From Paenibacillus turicensis (lineage in GTDB: Bacteria > Bacillota > Bacilli > Paenibacillales > Paenibacillaceae): a DNA stretch of 47,767 nt. The stretch spans positions 1 to 47,767 of the forward strand of contig NZ_JAGGKG010000028.1 in the NCBI RefSeq assembly GCF_017873435.1, given 5' to 3'. Below are positions 32,736-41,291 of this stretch, one piece after another (position 1 is the first letter of the stretch; each line of letters opens with the position of its first letter). Below the pieces are notes generated by a model. That model did no database searches. It was given only the letters and a program-made list of their open reading frames with translations, and was not told the origin of the DNA. The translations under genes and the position numbers were made by a program.

Positions 32736-33923
32736 ATGTTATACGCTTCTGGGCAAGTAGATTGTACCCCACAAGAGGTGGGATATGATGCTTCAAGAAT
32801 TGAGGTTTTACACAGTCATTTTCAAAGGTTAATTGAGCAAAAAAAAATTCAAGGGGCCTCCTATTGTGTGTCACGATATGGAAAAACCTTTATGCATGGT
32901 GCGGTGGGTCCCCTTTCGTATAAGGACGAAAGTACACCGTTACTTCCTACTACAGTTCATCGTATTGCATCCATTACTAAAGCGATTGCAACAATCGCGA
33001 TTGCCAAGCTCGTTGAAGACGGTTTAATCCGTTTTGATGACCCTGTAGGTAGTATTTTAAAGCAATTTGACGTTCCTCCATTTAATAAAATTGATATTTA
33101 TAGCTTACTTACACATACCTCTGGACTGTTTCCAGACTGGAAAGGTGATATGCCATATTTTCGAGACTATTGGGGCCTAATTCATCAATATTTTGAACAT
33201 TACAAACCAGAAGATGGGGAGTTAGACTGGATAAAGGCTGCCTTAAGCTGTGGCGTTGATAGACCCGTTGGGAAGGAATGGCAATATTGCTCATTTGGTT
33301 TTTGCTTACTTGGAGAAATTATAAAAAAGGTAACAGGTATAAGTGCGGAGCGGTATATCGAAGAGCAAATTACAAAGCCCCTTGGCATGAAGGATACGAT
33401 GTTTGATCCTACGCCAGAGCTTGCGAAGCGTTTTATCATTCGCGATGGAGAATATGAGAAACGTATAAATGATATCATCGCAGGAATTGAGCCTGAGCTC
33501 CCCCCCGCAGAGAAGTTGTGGAGTAACGTCCCAAGAACAGGTGGTGGCCTATGCTCAACTCCAAGTGATTTAATTCGGTTTGCTAATATGCTTCTAGGAA
33601 TGGGAAAACTGGATAACACTCGGATTTTAGGGCGTAAAACAGTAGAGAAAATTACGACAAGAGCATTGTATGACAAACCAGATTATTGCTGGGGAGGTAA
33701 CAATCCTGATCGTAGCTATGGAATCGGTCTAGACATGCGTAGAGGTTCTGCCTTCCTTTATTCCGATACAACCTATTGTCATGAAGGTGCGGGAGCTTGC
33801 TCCATGATCATTGATCCTACAGAGCAGCTTGCAGCCGTTTGGTTTGTACCGTTTATGGATGATGAATGGCATGCAGATGCCTTATTTAATGTCACAAACA
33901 TTATTTGGTCAGGGCTAAGCTAA
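32736..33923 (+). CDS. Serine hydrolase paralogue 3 (S12)
   Basis: The 395-residue third copy has Ser79-Ile-Thr-Lys82, WQYCSFGF and YCHEGAG. It looks closer to copy 2 than to copy 1 in the N-terminal and C-terminal thirds. Its stop codon overlaps the start of the first ABC-2 permease by one base (TAATG), tying the hydrolases to the exporter in one transcript with coupled translation. Confidence 0.88.
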   Translation: MLYASGQVDCTPQEVGYDASRIEVLHSHFQRLIEQKKIQGASYCVSRYGKTFMHGAVGPLSYKDESTPLLPTTVHRIASITKAIATIAIAKLVEDGLIRFDDPVGSILKQFDVPPFNKIDIYSLLTHTSGLFPDWKGDMPYFRDYWGLIHQYFEHYKPEDGELDWIKAALSCGVDRPVGKEWQYCSFGFCLLGEIIKKVTGISAERYIEEQITKPLGMKDTMFDPTPELAKRFIIRDGEYEKRINDIIAGIEPELPPAEKLWSNVPRTGGGLCSTPSDLIRFANMLLGMGKLDNTRILGRKTVEKITTRALYDKPDYCWGGNNPDRSYGIGLDMRRGSAFLYSDTTYCHEGAGACSMIIDPTEQLAAVWFVPFMDDEWHADALFNVTNIIWSGLS

Positions 33924-34741
33924 TGAATAGCATTCGACATCAGTTACGTGTAATGAGATCAGTAGCAGGTGTCACCTATAAGGAGTGGGCTGCCTATCGC
34001 ACCCACTCCATGGTATCTATTGTTGTAGGTCCAGTATTTTTTATTGTGCAATATTTTATATGGACCGCGGTGTATGGTGATCATTCCACTTTAGGTGGAC
34101 TTGAGCTAAACCAGATGATCAGGTACTTTGGTGTAACAACACTGATTAGCTATCTCACCATGGATTTTGCAGACTGGAACTTATCTATGCTGATACGAAC
34201 TGGGAAATTTTTAACGTTCCATTTACGCCCCGTCCATCATCGTTCATTTGCTCTATTTCAAAAGCTTGGTCATCGTTCATTAGGATTTCTATTTGAATTT
34301 ATTCCTTGTTTACTGATCTTTATTTTTATTTTTCGTATAGATATGACACCTGCAAGTTATTTATGGGCTTTGTTATCAATCACTATTGCCTTTTTAATGA
34401 ATTTTTATGTTAATTACACCATTGGCTTATTGTCATTTTGGTTAGTTCAATCTGATGGAATACGTGGTGCGTTTATGCTTTTATCGAGCGTTTTTTCTGG
34501 CGCACTTCTTCCACTTAGCTTATTCCCAGTATGGCTGCAAAGCATTCAATTTTTTCTACCGTTCCAATACATTGCTTATATTCCTGCAATGGTATTTACG
34601 GGACAATATTCATTGGGTGGTATCCATCTAACGATGGGGCAGGCAGTTGGACTTCAAGCGATTGCTGTTGTTATTACTTTTATCGCAAATGAGCTAGTTA
34701 GGCGTATTGCTATGAAACAATTTACTGCTGTTGGTGCATAA
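33923..34741 (+). CDS. ABC-2 type exporter permease 1
   Basis: The 272-residue protein has six membrane segments and the pattern of the ABC-2 family (DUF990-like): VTYKEWAAYRTHSMVSIVVGPVF, a conserved FLTFHLRPVHHRSFALFQKLGHR loop and NYTIGLLSFWLVQSDGIRG. It pairs with the following permease. The start chosen overlaps the upstream stop; in-frame codons before it lie inside the hydrolase gene. Confidence 0.85.
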   Translation: MNSIRHQLRVMRSVAGVTYKEWAAYRTHSMVSIVVGPVFFIVQYFIWTAVYGDHSTLGGLELNQMIRYFGVTTLISYLTMDFADWNLSMLIRTGKFLTFHLRPVHHRSFALFQKLGHRSLGFLFEFIPCLLIFIFIFRIDMTPASYLWALLSITIAFLMNFYVNYTIGLLSFWLVQSDGIRGAFMLLSSVFSGALLPLSLFPVWLQSIQFFLPFQYIAYIPAMVFTGQYSLGGIHLTMGQAVGLQAIAVVITFIANELVRRIAMKQFTAVGA

Positions 34742-34765
34742 ATAGGTTAAGAAGGGATTTCATTT

Positions 34766-35548
34766 ATGAAGCGGTTTTTTAATATATATAAGCAATGCCT
34801 ACTTTCTGCCTTACGTGTATCTGCGGCCTATCGCATGAATTTTATCGTTAGCTGTATGATTACACTTGTAGGGAATGTGTTCTTTCCACTTCTCACCTTA
34901 TTAATTTATAGTAATGGGGCTAGTTTTCCAGGCTGGAGCTTCTATGAGGTGTTGTTAATTCAGTCTATCTTTACGATGTCCAGTGGACTATCCAACCTCA
35001 TTTTTGGTGGTGTACTTTGGACAACAATGTCACATATACGTGAAGGTAGTTTTGAGGTTATACTCATGAAGCCACTAAATCCATTGTTTTTTATCATTGC
35101 TACCACGTTTTCACCTGATAGTATTGGTGTATTTGTGGGTGGGGTGGCACTGTTCATTATTTCCCTGACTGGAGTAGGTACTATTTTATTTGTATCTTGG
35201 GTGCAGTTTGCACTATTTTTTGTGGCTGGTATTGCAGTAATGGCTGGGATGTCCTTAATGATGGCAGCCATGTCCTTTAAATGGGTAGGGAATTCTAGAA
35301 TTCCAGAGCTTGCAGATAGTGTCTTGAATTTTGGGAAATATCCATTGCCAATTTTTCCAAAAGCGTTACAAGCCCTCATTACCTTCATTATTCCTGTTGG
35401 TGTCATTGGCTTTTTACCCGCCTCCGCTCTACTTGGTGAAGTAAAACTGGTAGATTTTATAGCAGTAATCCCTTGTGTATTATTTATGGTAGCAGGTGCT
35501 TATATTTATCGACATATGATTTCTTTATACGAGGGGGTTGGCGGATGA
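34766..35548 (+). CDS. ABC-2 type exporter permease 2
   Basis: The 260-residue six-helix permease is of the same family: AYRMNFIVSCMITLVGNVFFPLL, HIREGSFEVILMKPLNPLFFI (the coupling loop, equivalent to the RPVHH loop of permease 1) and KYPLPIFPKALQALITFIIPVGVIGF. It forms the heterodimeric channel. Its stop overlaps the ATPase start by four bases. Confidence 0.85.
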   Translation: MKRFFNIYKQCLLSALRVSAAYRMNFIVSCMITLVGNVFFPLLTLLIYSNGASFPGWSFYEVLLIQSIFTMSSGLSNLIFGGVLWTTMSHIREGSFEVILMKPLNPLFFIIATTFSPDSIGVFVGGVALFIISLTGVGTILFVSWVQFALFFVAGIAVMAGMSLMMAAMSFKWVGNSRIPELADSVLNFGKYPLPIFPKALQALITFIIPVGVIGFLPASALLGEVKLVDFIAVIPCVLFMVAGAYIYRHMISLYEGVGG

Positions 35549-36546
35549 ATCCGATCATCGATGTGAAGCAATTAAATAAAACATATAAAACATACAAAAG
35601 AGGCTCTAGCCTAAGCGAAACCCTCAAAAGCTTTTTCCACCGAGAGGAAGTTATTATCAACGCTGTAAATGATATTAACTTTAAGATAGAGCAAGGTGAA
35701 ATTTGTGGGATGCTTGGACCCAATGGAGCAGGAAAATCAACGACCATTAAAATGCTTTGCGGCGCACTATATCCCTCTTCTGGGGAGATAAAAGTGTTAG
35801 GTTATTCACCTGCACAGGATCGAAAACGTTATGTTAGTCATGTAGGCGCAGTATTTGGACAAAAATCTCAATTAATATGGGATATTCCACCGATTGATAG
35901 CTTCCGCATGAATCAAGCGATTTATGGGGTTTCGGACCATGATTTTAAACAACGCCTTGAAGAGTTAGCAGTGTTACTAGATATTACGGAGGTCATCGAA
36001 AAACCTACCCGTGTCCTCTCTTTGGGTGAACGAATGAAGTGTGAATTTGTTATGGCTATGCTCCATCAGCCACAAATTTTATTTTTAGATGAGCCTACAA
36101 TTGGACTTGATGTCATTGCTAAGGTTAAAATTCGCCAGTTTGTCCGAGAGATGAATCGCAAGCATAATATGACCTGCATTTTAACTACACATGATCTGGA
36201 GGATATTGAAGAATTAGCACATCGTGTCATCGTCATTAATCATGGCACAAAGGTATTTGATGATACATTATCACAGTTCAAGCTTTTTTTAGGAGATAAA
36301 AAACAGGTCAGTCTGACATTTACAGATCCCATTGATGGAGCCATTTTTGATAATCATTATACGAGAGTTGTTGATCAACCCTCTGAACTGCAAATTACAC
36401 TTGAAGTGGATACTGCTTTAATTTCAATTAGTGATTTTATCGAAAATATTTCCAGAGATCACCGCTTTTCTGATATTTCCATTAAAGAATTACCCATTCA
36501 ACAGGTGGTCATGAAGCTATATGAGTCAGAACAGGCCATCGTATAA
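35545..36546 (+). CDS. ABC-2 exporter ATP-binding protein
   Basis: The 333-residue ATPase has Walker A GPNGAGKS (58-65), signature LSLGERMKCEFVMAML, Walker B ILFLDEPTIGLD and the H-loop TTHDLEDIEELAHR, followed by a C-terminal regulatory extension of about 90 residues. An inserted LSETLKSFFHREE segment near 22-35 is typical of the ATPases that work with DUF990-type permeases. The cargo is unknown. The start is the ATG overlapping the permease stop. Confidence 0.9.
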   Translation: MNPIIDVKQLNKTYKTYKRGSSLSETLKSFFHREEVIINAVNDINFKIEQGEICGMLGPNGAGKSTTIKMLCGALYPSSGEIKVLGYSPAQDRKRYVSHVGAVFGQKSQLIWDIPPIDSFRMNQAIYGVSDHDFKQRLEELAVLLDITEVIEKPTRVLSLGERMKCEFVMAMLHQPQILFLDEPTIGLDVIAKVKIRQFVREMNRKHNMTCILTTHDLEDIEELAHRVIVINHGTKVFDDTLSQFKLFLGDKKQVSLTFTDPIDGAIFDNHYTRVVDQPSELQITLEVDTALISISDFIENISRDHRFSDISIKELPIQQVVMKLYESEQAIV

Positions 36547-36598
36547 ATTTAAAGTGATAACATTGATAAGATAGATATAAGGGATTGGAAGTGACAGT

Positions 36599-36937
36599 AT
36601 GCCAAAGTTTCTAGATATTACTGGTAAAATTACAATTGTGCTTGGAATTATATTAGGTATTGTGTATGGAAATTCTACGAACTACTTAACTGGTGATGAT
36701 TCGTTTCAATGGCTGGCTGCCATCGTTTGCTGGATTAGTAGTATTATCTCGGGCTCAGTCCTGATTACACTTGGATTGATACTAGATTATGCAGAGGAAA
36801 ACAATGCATTTTTGCGTGAGCTAGTTGCTAAGTCTAGAGCTGCAGACCAAGAAAACAGAACATCCAAAAAACCTTTAGGAAATAGTAAGGCATCGTTAGC
36901 CGCAATCACGGACCATAAATTTAAAGCAAATGATTAA
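36599..36937 (+). CDS. Small two-helix membrane protein, unknown
   Basis: The 112-residue protein has two membrane segments (about 8-24 and 38-62), then a polar, basic tail (YAEENNAFLRELVAKSRAAD). Resembles generic small inner-membrane proteins; no family recognised. It follows the exporter ATPase by 52 bases in the same direction, probably the last gene of the operon. Confidence 0.6.
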   Translation: MPKFLDITGKITIVLGIILGIVYGNSTNYLTGDDSFQWLAAIVCWISSIISGSVLITLGLILDYAEENNAFLRELVAKSRAADQENRTSKKPLGNSKASLAAITDHKFKAND

Positions 36938-36983
36938 GGATTGATGAATTAAATTTAGCCATAGATATGGTTCTATTAAAAAT

Positions 36984-37167
36984 TAGTACTTGATAAGGTT
37001 ATGCGAGAAGAGGCTACAGTGCAGAGAGTGGCTTCAACCGCTGTTAAGGTCCCATTTCTTTTATAACATGTATGAGATTAGATAGAAATGTGACCTTAAA
37101 GGCGGCCGCTATCACTTTTCCACCATCTCCCTGCCCCTCCGCTATGTTTGCTTACTATCAAGTACTA
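36984..37167. repeat. Structured intergenic element bounded by 12-bp inverted repeat
   Basis: TAGTACTTGATA (36984-36995) is perfectly inverted at 37156-37167. Inside, TTAAGGTC and ATTTCT pair with AGAAAT and GACCTTAA, and GC-rich flanks (GCAGAGAGTGG against CCACCATCTCCCTGC) pair imperfectly. The 184 bases carry no open frame of note. May be a structured RNA or a non-autonomous mobile element. Confidence 0.45.
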
Positions 37168-37208
37168 TTTTAAGGTTAAGCCATATAATTATGGCTAATA
37201 TTTAAATT

Positions 37209-37381
37209 AGTGGATGACAAATACCCAAAACTTGCGAAGGGACAAAGGATTCTGGAGAAGTGAAACGTTCGTATTTAAAACTAGATTTTATCCATAAATT
37301 TATCAATATAAAAATCTAGTTTTAACAACGATCGGAAGAACCTTTGTACCGTAGCCACCATCAACCTTATTGTCATCCACT
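37209..37381. repeat. Structured repeat element, copy A
   Basis: Outer stem AGTGGATGACAA (37209-37220) with TTGTCATCCACT (37370-37381); middle stem ACAAAGG (37242-37248) with CCTTTGT (37341-37347); inner stem AAAACTAGATTTT (37277-37289) with AAAATCTAGTTTT (37311-37323). Unpaired segments GATTCTGGAGAAG, CGTTCGTATTT and AACAACGATCGGAAGAAC recur almost unchanged in copy B at 43734-43887, while the inner stems differ in sequence but stay paired. Confidence 0.65.
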
Positions 37382-37425
37382 GATTTCATTTATGTGAAAA
37401 TTATTTCAATGAGCAATTTATGTTA

Positions 37426-37454
37426 TTGACAAAATAGGCACTAATGATTAGTAT
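37426..37454 (+). promoter_or_regulatory. Promoter of riboswitch-permease transcript
   Basis: TTGACA (37426-37431), exactly 17 bases, TAGTAT (37449-37454): a near-consensus sigma-A promoter about 90 bases ahead of the glycine aptamer. Confidence 0.65.
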
Positions 37455-37543
37455 TGTGAATTAATAATTGAAAGACGAGATTACTTAAAAATTTAATAAT
37501 CAGCAGGCTATGATTGTTACGGATCACACTGTAACAGGAGCAG

Positions 37544-37611
37544 CTTCTGGAGAGATCATGATTTGCTTCATGACGCCGAAGGGTTCACAATCTCAGGCAA
37601 AAGGACAGAAG
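37544..37611 (+). promoter_or_regulatory. Glycine riboswitch (single aptamer)
   Basis: Terminal stem CTTCTG/CAGAAG encloses GGAGAG, ATGACGCCGAAGGG and TCTCAGGCAAAAGGACAG, the hallmark sequence of glycine aptamers. Only one full aptamer is present. It is followed by a terminator and then an amino-acid permease, so glycine should set the level of that transporter. Confidence 0.88.
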
Positions 37612-37688
37612 AGTATGAAATAGATGATTTGGTTTATTTATTGTAATTTATAATAACAAATTATTCCTATTTATGCTTTTATGACCAT

Positions 37689-37717
37689 GAGATTGGATAC
37701 TTCCAATCTCTTTTTTT
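37689..37717 (+). terminator. Riboswitch expression-platform terminator
   Basis: GAGATTGGA pairs with TCCAATCTC and is followed by TTTTTTT, between the glycine aptamer and the permease start. Confidence 0.88.
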
Positions 37718-37779
37718 ATTTTTAAGCATCAACAACATTGAATTCCGTATTGTGTAGATGAATGAAGGGGGAGCTTATT

Positions 37780-39153
37780 TTGGCAGAACAAGAACTAAAA
37801 AGAGATCTAGAAAACAGACATGTTCAACTTATTGCGATTGGAGGAACGATTGGTACAGGACTCTTCCTTGGTTCAGGAAAAGCAATTCAGCTTGCAGGAC
37901 CTTCCATCGTTTTTGCTTACTTAATCGTTGGGATTGCAGTATTTTTTGTCATGAGAGCATTAGGCGAGCTGTTGTTATCCAAAGCAGGTTATCAGACTTT
38001 TACAGACATTGCTGAAGATTATCTTGGACCTAAAATCGCTTTTGTTACAGGCTGGACCTATTGGTTTTGTTGGATTATGACTGCTATGGCAGACGTAATT
38101 GCTGTAGGCATGTATGTGCAATATTGGTTTGATATTCCGCAATGGGTACCTGAAATCTTATGCTTAATTATTTTATTAGGCTTAAACCTGTTGACGGTTA
38201 AAAACTTTGGAGAGCTAGAGTTTTGGTTCGCTTTAATTAAAGTTATTACAATTCTTGCCTTGATTGGTATTGGTATTGTTCTACTCGTTATCGGCTTTCG
38301 TACGGAATCTGGCGTTGTTAGTGTCCAAAACATTTGGGCACATGGTGGTATTTTTCCAAATGGCATTACAGGCTTCCTATTGTCGTTTCAAATGGTGGTC
38401 TTTGCGTTTGTTGGTGTTGAGCTTGTTGGTGTCTCTGCCGCGGAAACGTCTAATCCCGAAAAAAATATTCCTTCTGCAATAAATAAAATTCCATTACGCA
38501 TATTGTTCTTCTATGTAGGTGCGATTATAGCTTTATTATGCATCAACCCTTGGACACAGCTTAGTGCATCTGAAAGTCCATTTGTCAAAACCTTTGCTTT
38601 AGTGGGTGTGCCAATTGCAGCAGGTATAATCAATTTCGTTGTATTAACCTCTGCTGCGTCTGCTTGTAATAGTGGTATGTTCTCAACTAGCCGTATTTTG
38701 TACAATTTAAGCAAAAACAAACAAGCTTCTGCCTCATTTGGCAAACTAAATAAAAATCATGTGCCTCGTAACGGCTTATTAATTTCTACCCTTGTCTTAT
38801 CTGGTGGCGCTTTACTTAGCAAGCTTATTCCTGAGCAAGCATTTGGAATTGTCACAACGATTAGTGCCATCTGTTTCATTTGGGTGTGGGGTGTTGTTGT
38901 TGTCTCCCATTTAAAGTATAAAAAAACAGCTCCACAGCTCCATGCTACATCAAAATTTAAAGCACCTTTAACTCCTTTTATTAATTATGTGGTGTTGGCA
39001 TTGTTTGCAGCTATTTTAATTATTATGTTGTTTGCAGGTGAGACACGCCCTGCGTTGCTACTAACTCCGTTATGGTTTGTTTTATTGTTTATTTTGTATC
39101 ATATAAGTACACGCAATAAGAGTAAAAATACAACCACAAGCTTTAAGGGTTAG
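37780..39153 (+). CDS. APC-family amino acid permease (CycA/AnsP-like)
   Basis: The 457-residue transporter has 12 membrane segments and the amino-acid permease signature at its start (NRHVQLIAIGGTIGTGLFLGSG, GPSIVFAYLIVGI) and in helix 6 (GVELVGVSAAETSNPEKNIPSAI). It is nearest to the D-serine/D-alanine/glycine permease CycA group, which fits the glycine riboswitch in front. It sits in the cytoplasmic membrane and imports small neutral amino acids with protons. TTG 37780 is preferred over an ATG six codons upstream because AAGGGGGAG lies at proper spacing before it. Confidence 0.9.
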   Translation: MAEQELKRDLENRHVQLIAIGGTIGTGLFLGSGKAIQLAGPSIVFAYLIVGIAVFFVMRALGELLLSKAGYQTFTDIAEDYLGPKIAFVTGWTYWFCWIMTAMADVIAVGMYVQYWFDIPQWVPEILCLIILLGLNLLTVKNFGELEFWFALIKVITILALIGIGIVLLVIGFRTESGVVSVQNIWAHGGIFPNGITGFLLSFQMVVFAFVGVELVGVSAAETSNPEKNIPSAINKIPLRILFFYVGAIIALLCINPWTQLSASESPFVKTFALVGVPIAAGIINFVVLTSAASACNSGMFSTSRILYNLSKNKQASASFGKLNKNHVPRNGLLISTLVLSGGALLSKLIPEQAFGIVTTISAICFIWVWGVVVVSHLKYKKTAPQLHATSKFKAPLTPFINYVVLALFAAILIIMLFAGETRPALLLTPLWFVLLFILYHISTRNKSKNTTTSFKG

Positions 39154-39181
39154 ATACTCCGTAAATATTAAATCGTGAAAA

Positions 39182-39234
39182 AAGCCATCACTGAAATTGG
39201 GCTGATTAGCAATCAGATCATTCAATGATGGCTT
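39182..39234. terminator. Terminator between permease and methyltransferase
   Basis: AAGCCATCA pairs with TGATGGCTT, with an inner CTGATT/AATCAG stem. The minus-strand side continues GCTTTTTTC, so it mainly ends the methyltransferase transcript but can serve both. Confidence 0.75.
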
Positions 39235-39239
39235 ATACT

Positions 39240-39947
39240 TTATTTTTTAATCGCAACGTAACCTTCAACCATATATGAGCCAAAATAACGTGTAACGTGT
39301 TCAAAACCAGCAAGCTCTAACCATGTAACAATTTGCTCGGAAGGCTCTGGGTAGGATGTATGTCCAATGGAAGCTTGGAACTTCTCCCAATGCTCCTCAC
39401 TAATACCAGCAGATAACATACTTGAACGATAAGCGGACATCAAAATGGGATAAATTTTAGAAGAAGGATCGGCACTCAGCGTTGCCATTATAAACATTGC
39501 GCCTGATTTTAATCGATTTGCAATTTCTTGTAGCATATTTAGCTTCGTTTGTTCATCTTGTATAAAATGTAGAACTAGCATACAGGTTGCACCGTCATAT
39601 TGATTGAATTGTGGCAAATCTGTTACAGTGCCCTGAAGTAATGTCGTTTGCTCTAAAATACCGGCTTCTTGTAAGCGTAAGCTCGCCTCCGCCAACATTG
39701 ATTCCGAAGGATCAATGCCTGTAAATCTCCAGCTTTGATTAAGCTGACCTAAGCTTATTATTTCTTGACCCCCACCTGCTCCAACAATTAAAAGCTTGTG
39801 ATCCTCTCCATTTAAATGTGCATGCATCATAAAAGCCATTTGCTCATGCAACAGTCTGTAACCTGGTATTTTGGCCGCTATACTTGCGGTGTAATGTTGA
39901 CCATTTGCCTCTTTCCAGCTCATTTTCTCTGTAGAATTTATCGTCAC
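39240..39947 (-). CDS. Class I SAM-dependent methyltransferase
   Basis: The 235-residue protein has the Rossmann SAM motif LLIVGAGGGQEIISLG (about 53-68), acidic GIDPSESMLAEA, and post-motif LVLHFIQDEQTKLNMLQEIANRLKSGAMFIMAT. Small-molecule methyltransferase with unknown substrate. It starts at GTG behind GGGGAG. A Fur-like box lies in the divergent region to the LuxR gene, so it may be iron-controlled. Confidence 0.87.
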   Translation of the reverse strand: MTINSTEKMSWKEANGQHYTASIAAKIPGYRLLHEQMAFMMHAHLNGEDHKLLIVGAGGGQEIISLGQLNQSWRFTGIDPSESMLAEASLRLQEAGILEQTTLLQGTVTDLPQFNQYDGATCMLVLHFIQDEQTKLNMLQEIANRLKSGAMFIMATLSADPSSKIYPILMSAYRSSMLSAGISEEHWEKFQASIGHTSYPEPSEQIVTWLELAGFEHVTRYFGSYMVEGYVAIKK

Positions 39948-40031
39948 TGTAATACACTCCCCTAGTTTACGCTATAACCCTACTTATAATATCGTTGAAA
40001 TCTGCTTTATAATTAATCCGTTGTATTGTAC

Positions 40032-40052
40032 AATTAAGAATCATTCTCAATT
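40032..40052. promoter_or_regulatory. Fur-like box
   Basis: AATTAAGAATCATTCTCAAT is a near-palindrome in the GATAATGATAATCATTATC family. On the minus strand a TATAAT overlaps its edge. It lies between the methyltransferase and LuxR genes and could govern either. Confidence 0.5.
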
Positions 40053-40133
40053 ATATAGAAATAATAAACAATAGCAATCCCATTTACTTGGGATATCCTT
40101 AATAATTCTAACTACAGAAGGTAGTGAGCATGA

Positions 40134-41174
40134 ATGGTGACACCGCAACCGTCCTCCTATCAATATCGGGAAGATATATTAAAACAAATTAAAAAACATA
40201 TTCCTTTTGATGCATATTGCTTTAGCTTAATTGATCCGTATCGCTTATTGTCTAGTGGCGCTGTTACTCATGAGGGAATTGAATTAATCCATGATTTTTT
40301 ATTTTCTAATGAGTATCAAGTGAATGACTATAACCAATTTATTGATCTTATGATGGAGAATCGTCCTGTCGCATCTTTATATGAAACAACACACGGACAA
40401 CCTGAAGTAAGTGATCGATATCGCACTATTCTAGAACCAGCTGGATTTATTGATGAATTAAGGGTTGTTTTTATGGATGAGGGAAAATGCTGGGGACAGC
40501 TTGCTTTGTTTCGCAGTAAAACACAAGTTCACTTCAAACCTGATGAAATTAAATGGCTTTATTCCATTCTCTCCTCAACTACAGCTTCCTTAAAGCAATT
40601 TTATTTACAAGGTGTGGAGAAGGACTGGAGCCATGCTCCATCAGAGACAGGAATAATGATGTTGTCTGAGCAGTTAGAGCTAATAGGAGCAAATGAGACC
40701 GCATTAGAGCTGCTTGAGCAGTTAAGAGCAGAAGAACAAATCGTAGGACCTACATTACCACGTTCTATACGTGTATTGTGTAAATCAAGTCATGGAGAAG
40801 AGAAAGCAAACTCACCTTCTCGTTCTAATCTGCTTGTTTATGTACCAACAGGATATTATGTTTCTATTGAAGCAAATGCACTTTTAAATTATGAAGGCAA
40901 ATTACAATTTGCGATCTCTTTTCAAAAGGCAACTGCCAATGATCTGATCCCACTCCTATCTGATGCATATCATTTATCCTTGCGGGAAAGAGAAGTATTA
41001 ACCCATATTTTACGTGGGAGCTCTACCAAAGAAATTTCTCAAGCTTTATATATTTCACCCTATACTGTACAAGATCATTTAAAATCAATTTTCGCTAAAA
41101 CAAAAGTGACAACACGCCGGGAATTAATATGGAAGTTCCTTTCTCAGTTTAATTTCAGTTCATCTTTACAGTAA
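40134..41174 (+). CDS. LuxR family transcriptional regulator
   Basis: The 346-residue protein has a GAF/PAS-like N-terminal part (about 10-160: HIPFDAYCFSLIDPY) and a C-terminal LuxR helix-turn-helix (about 280-340: LSLREREVLTHILRGSSTKEISQALYIS, then PYTVQDHLKSIFAKT). No receiver domain, so not a two-component regulator. It is followed after 117 bases by a radical SAM gene, which it may control. Confidence 0.87.
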   Translation: MVTPQPSSYQYREDILKQIKKHIPFDAYCFSLIDPYRLLSSGAVTHEGIELIHDFLFSNEYQVNDYNQFIDLMMENRPVASLYETTHGQPEVSDRYRTILEPAGFIDELRVVFMDEGKCWGQLALFRSKTQVHFKPDEIKWLYSILSSTTASLKQFYLQGVEKDWSHAPSETGIMMLSEQLELIGANETALELLEQLRAEEQIVGPTLPRSIRVLCKSSHGEEKANSPSRSNLLVYVPTGYYVSIEANALLNYEGKLQFAISFQKATANDLIPLLSDAYHLSLREREVLTHILRGSSTKEISQALYISPYTVQDHLKSIFAKTKVTTRRELIWKFLSQFNFSSSLQ

Positions 41175-41291
41175 TTCAGTTAAAAAGATCACATTTGCTT
41201 GCATCCTAAACCTTTATAATCACTATGGTCGATGTTTTTTTATGAAACACAAGTTGACGATGATGTGATCAATGGAGGTAATGGGAGAAAA

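Noticed and set aside
30312..33923. Tandem 1.2-kb direct repeats as a mobile element or assembly artefact
   Set aside because: The three copies differ throughout, each is an intact reading frame, and spacers are distinct, so they are old gene duplicates.
37000..37070. T-box-like string (GTGGCTTCAACCGC) in the structured element
   Set aside because: No specifier loop, no TGGNACCGCG antiterminator bulge and no downstream aminoacyl or amino-acid gene in the right place; the permease already has a glycine riboswitch.
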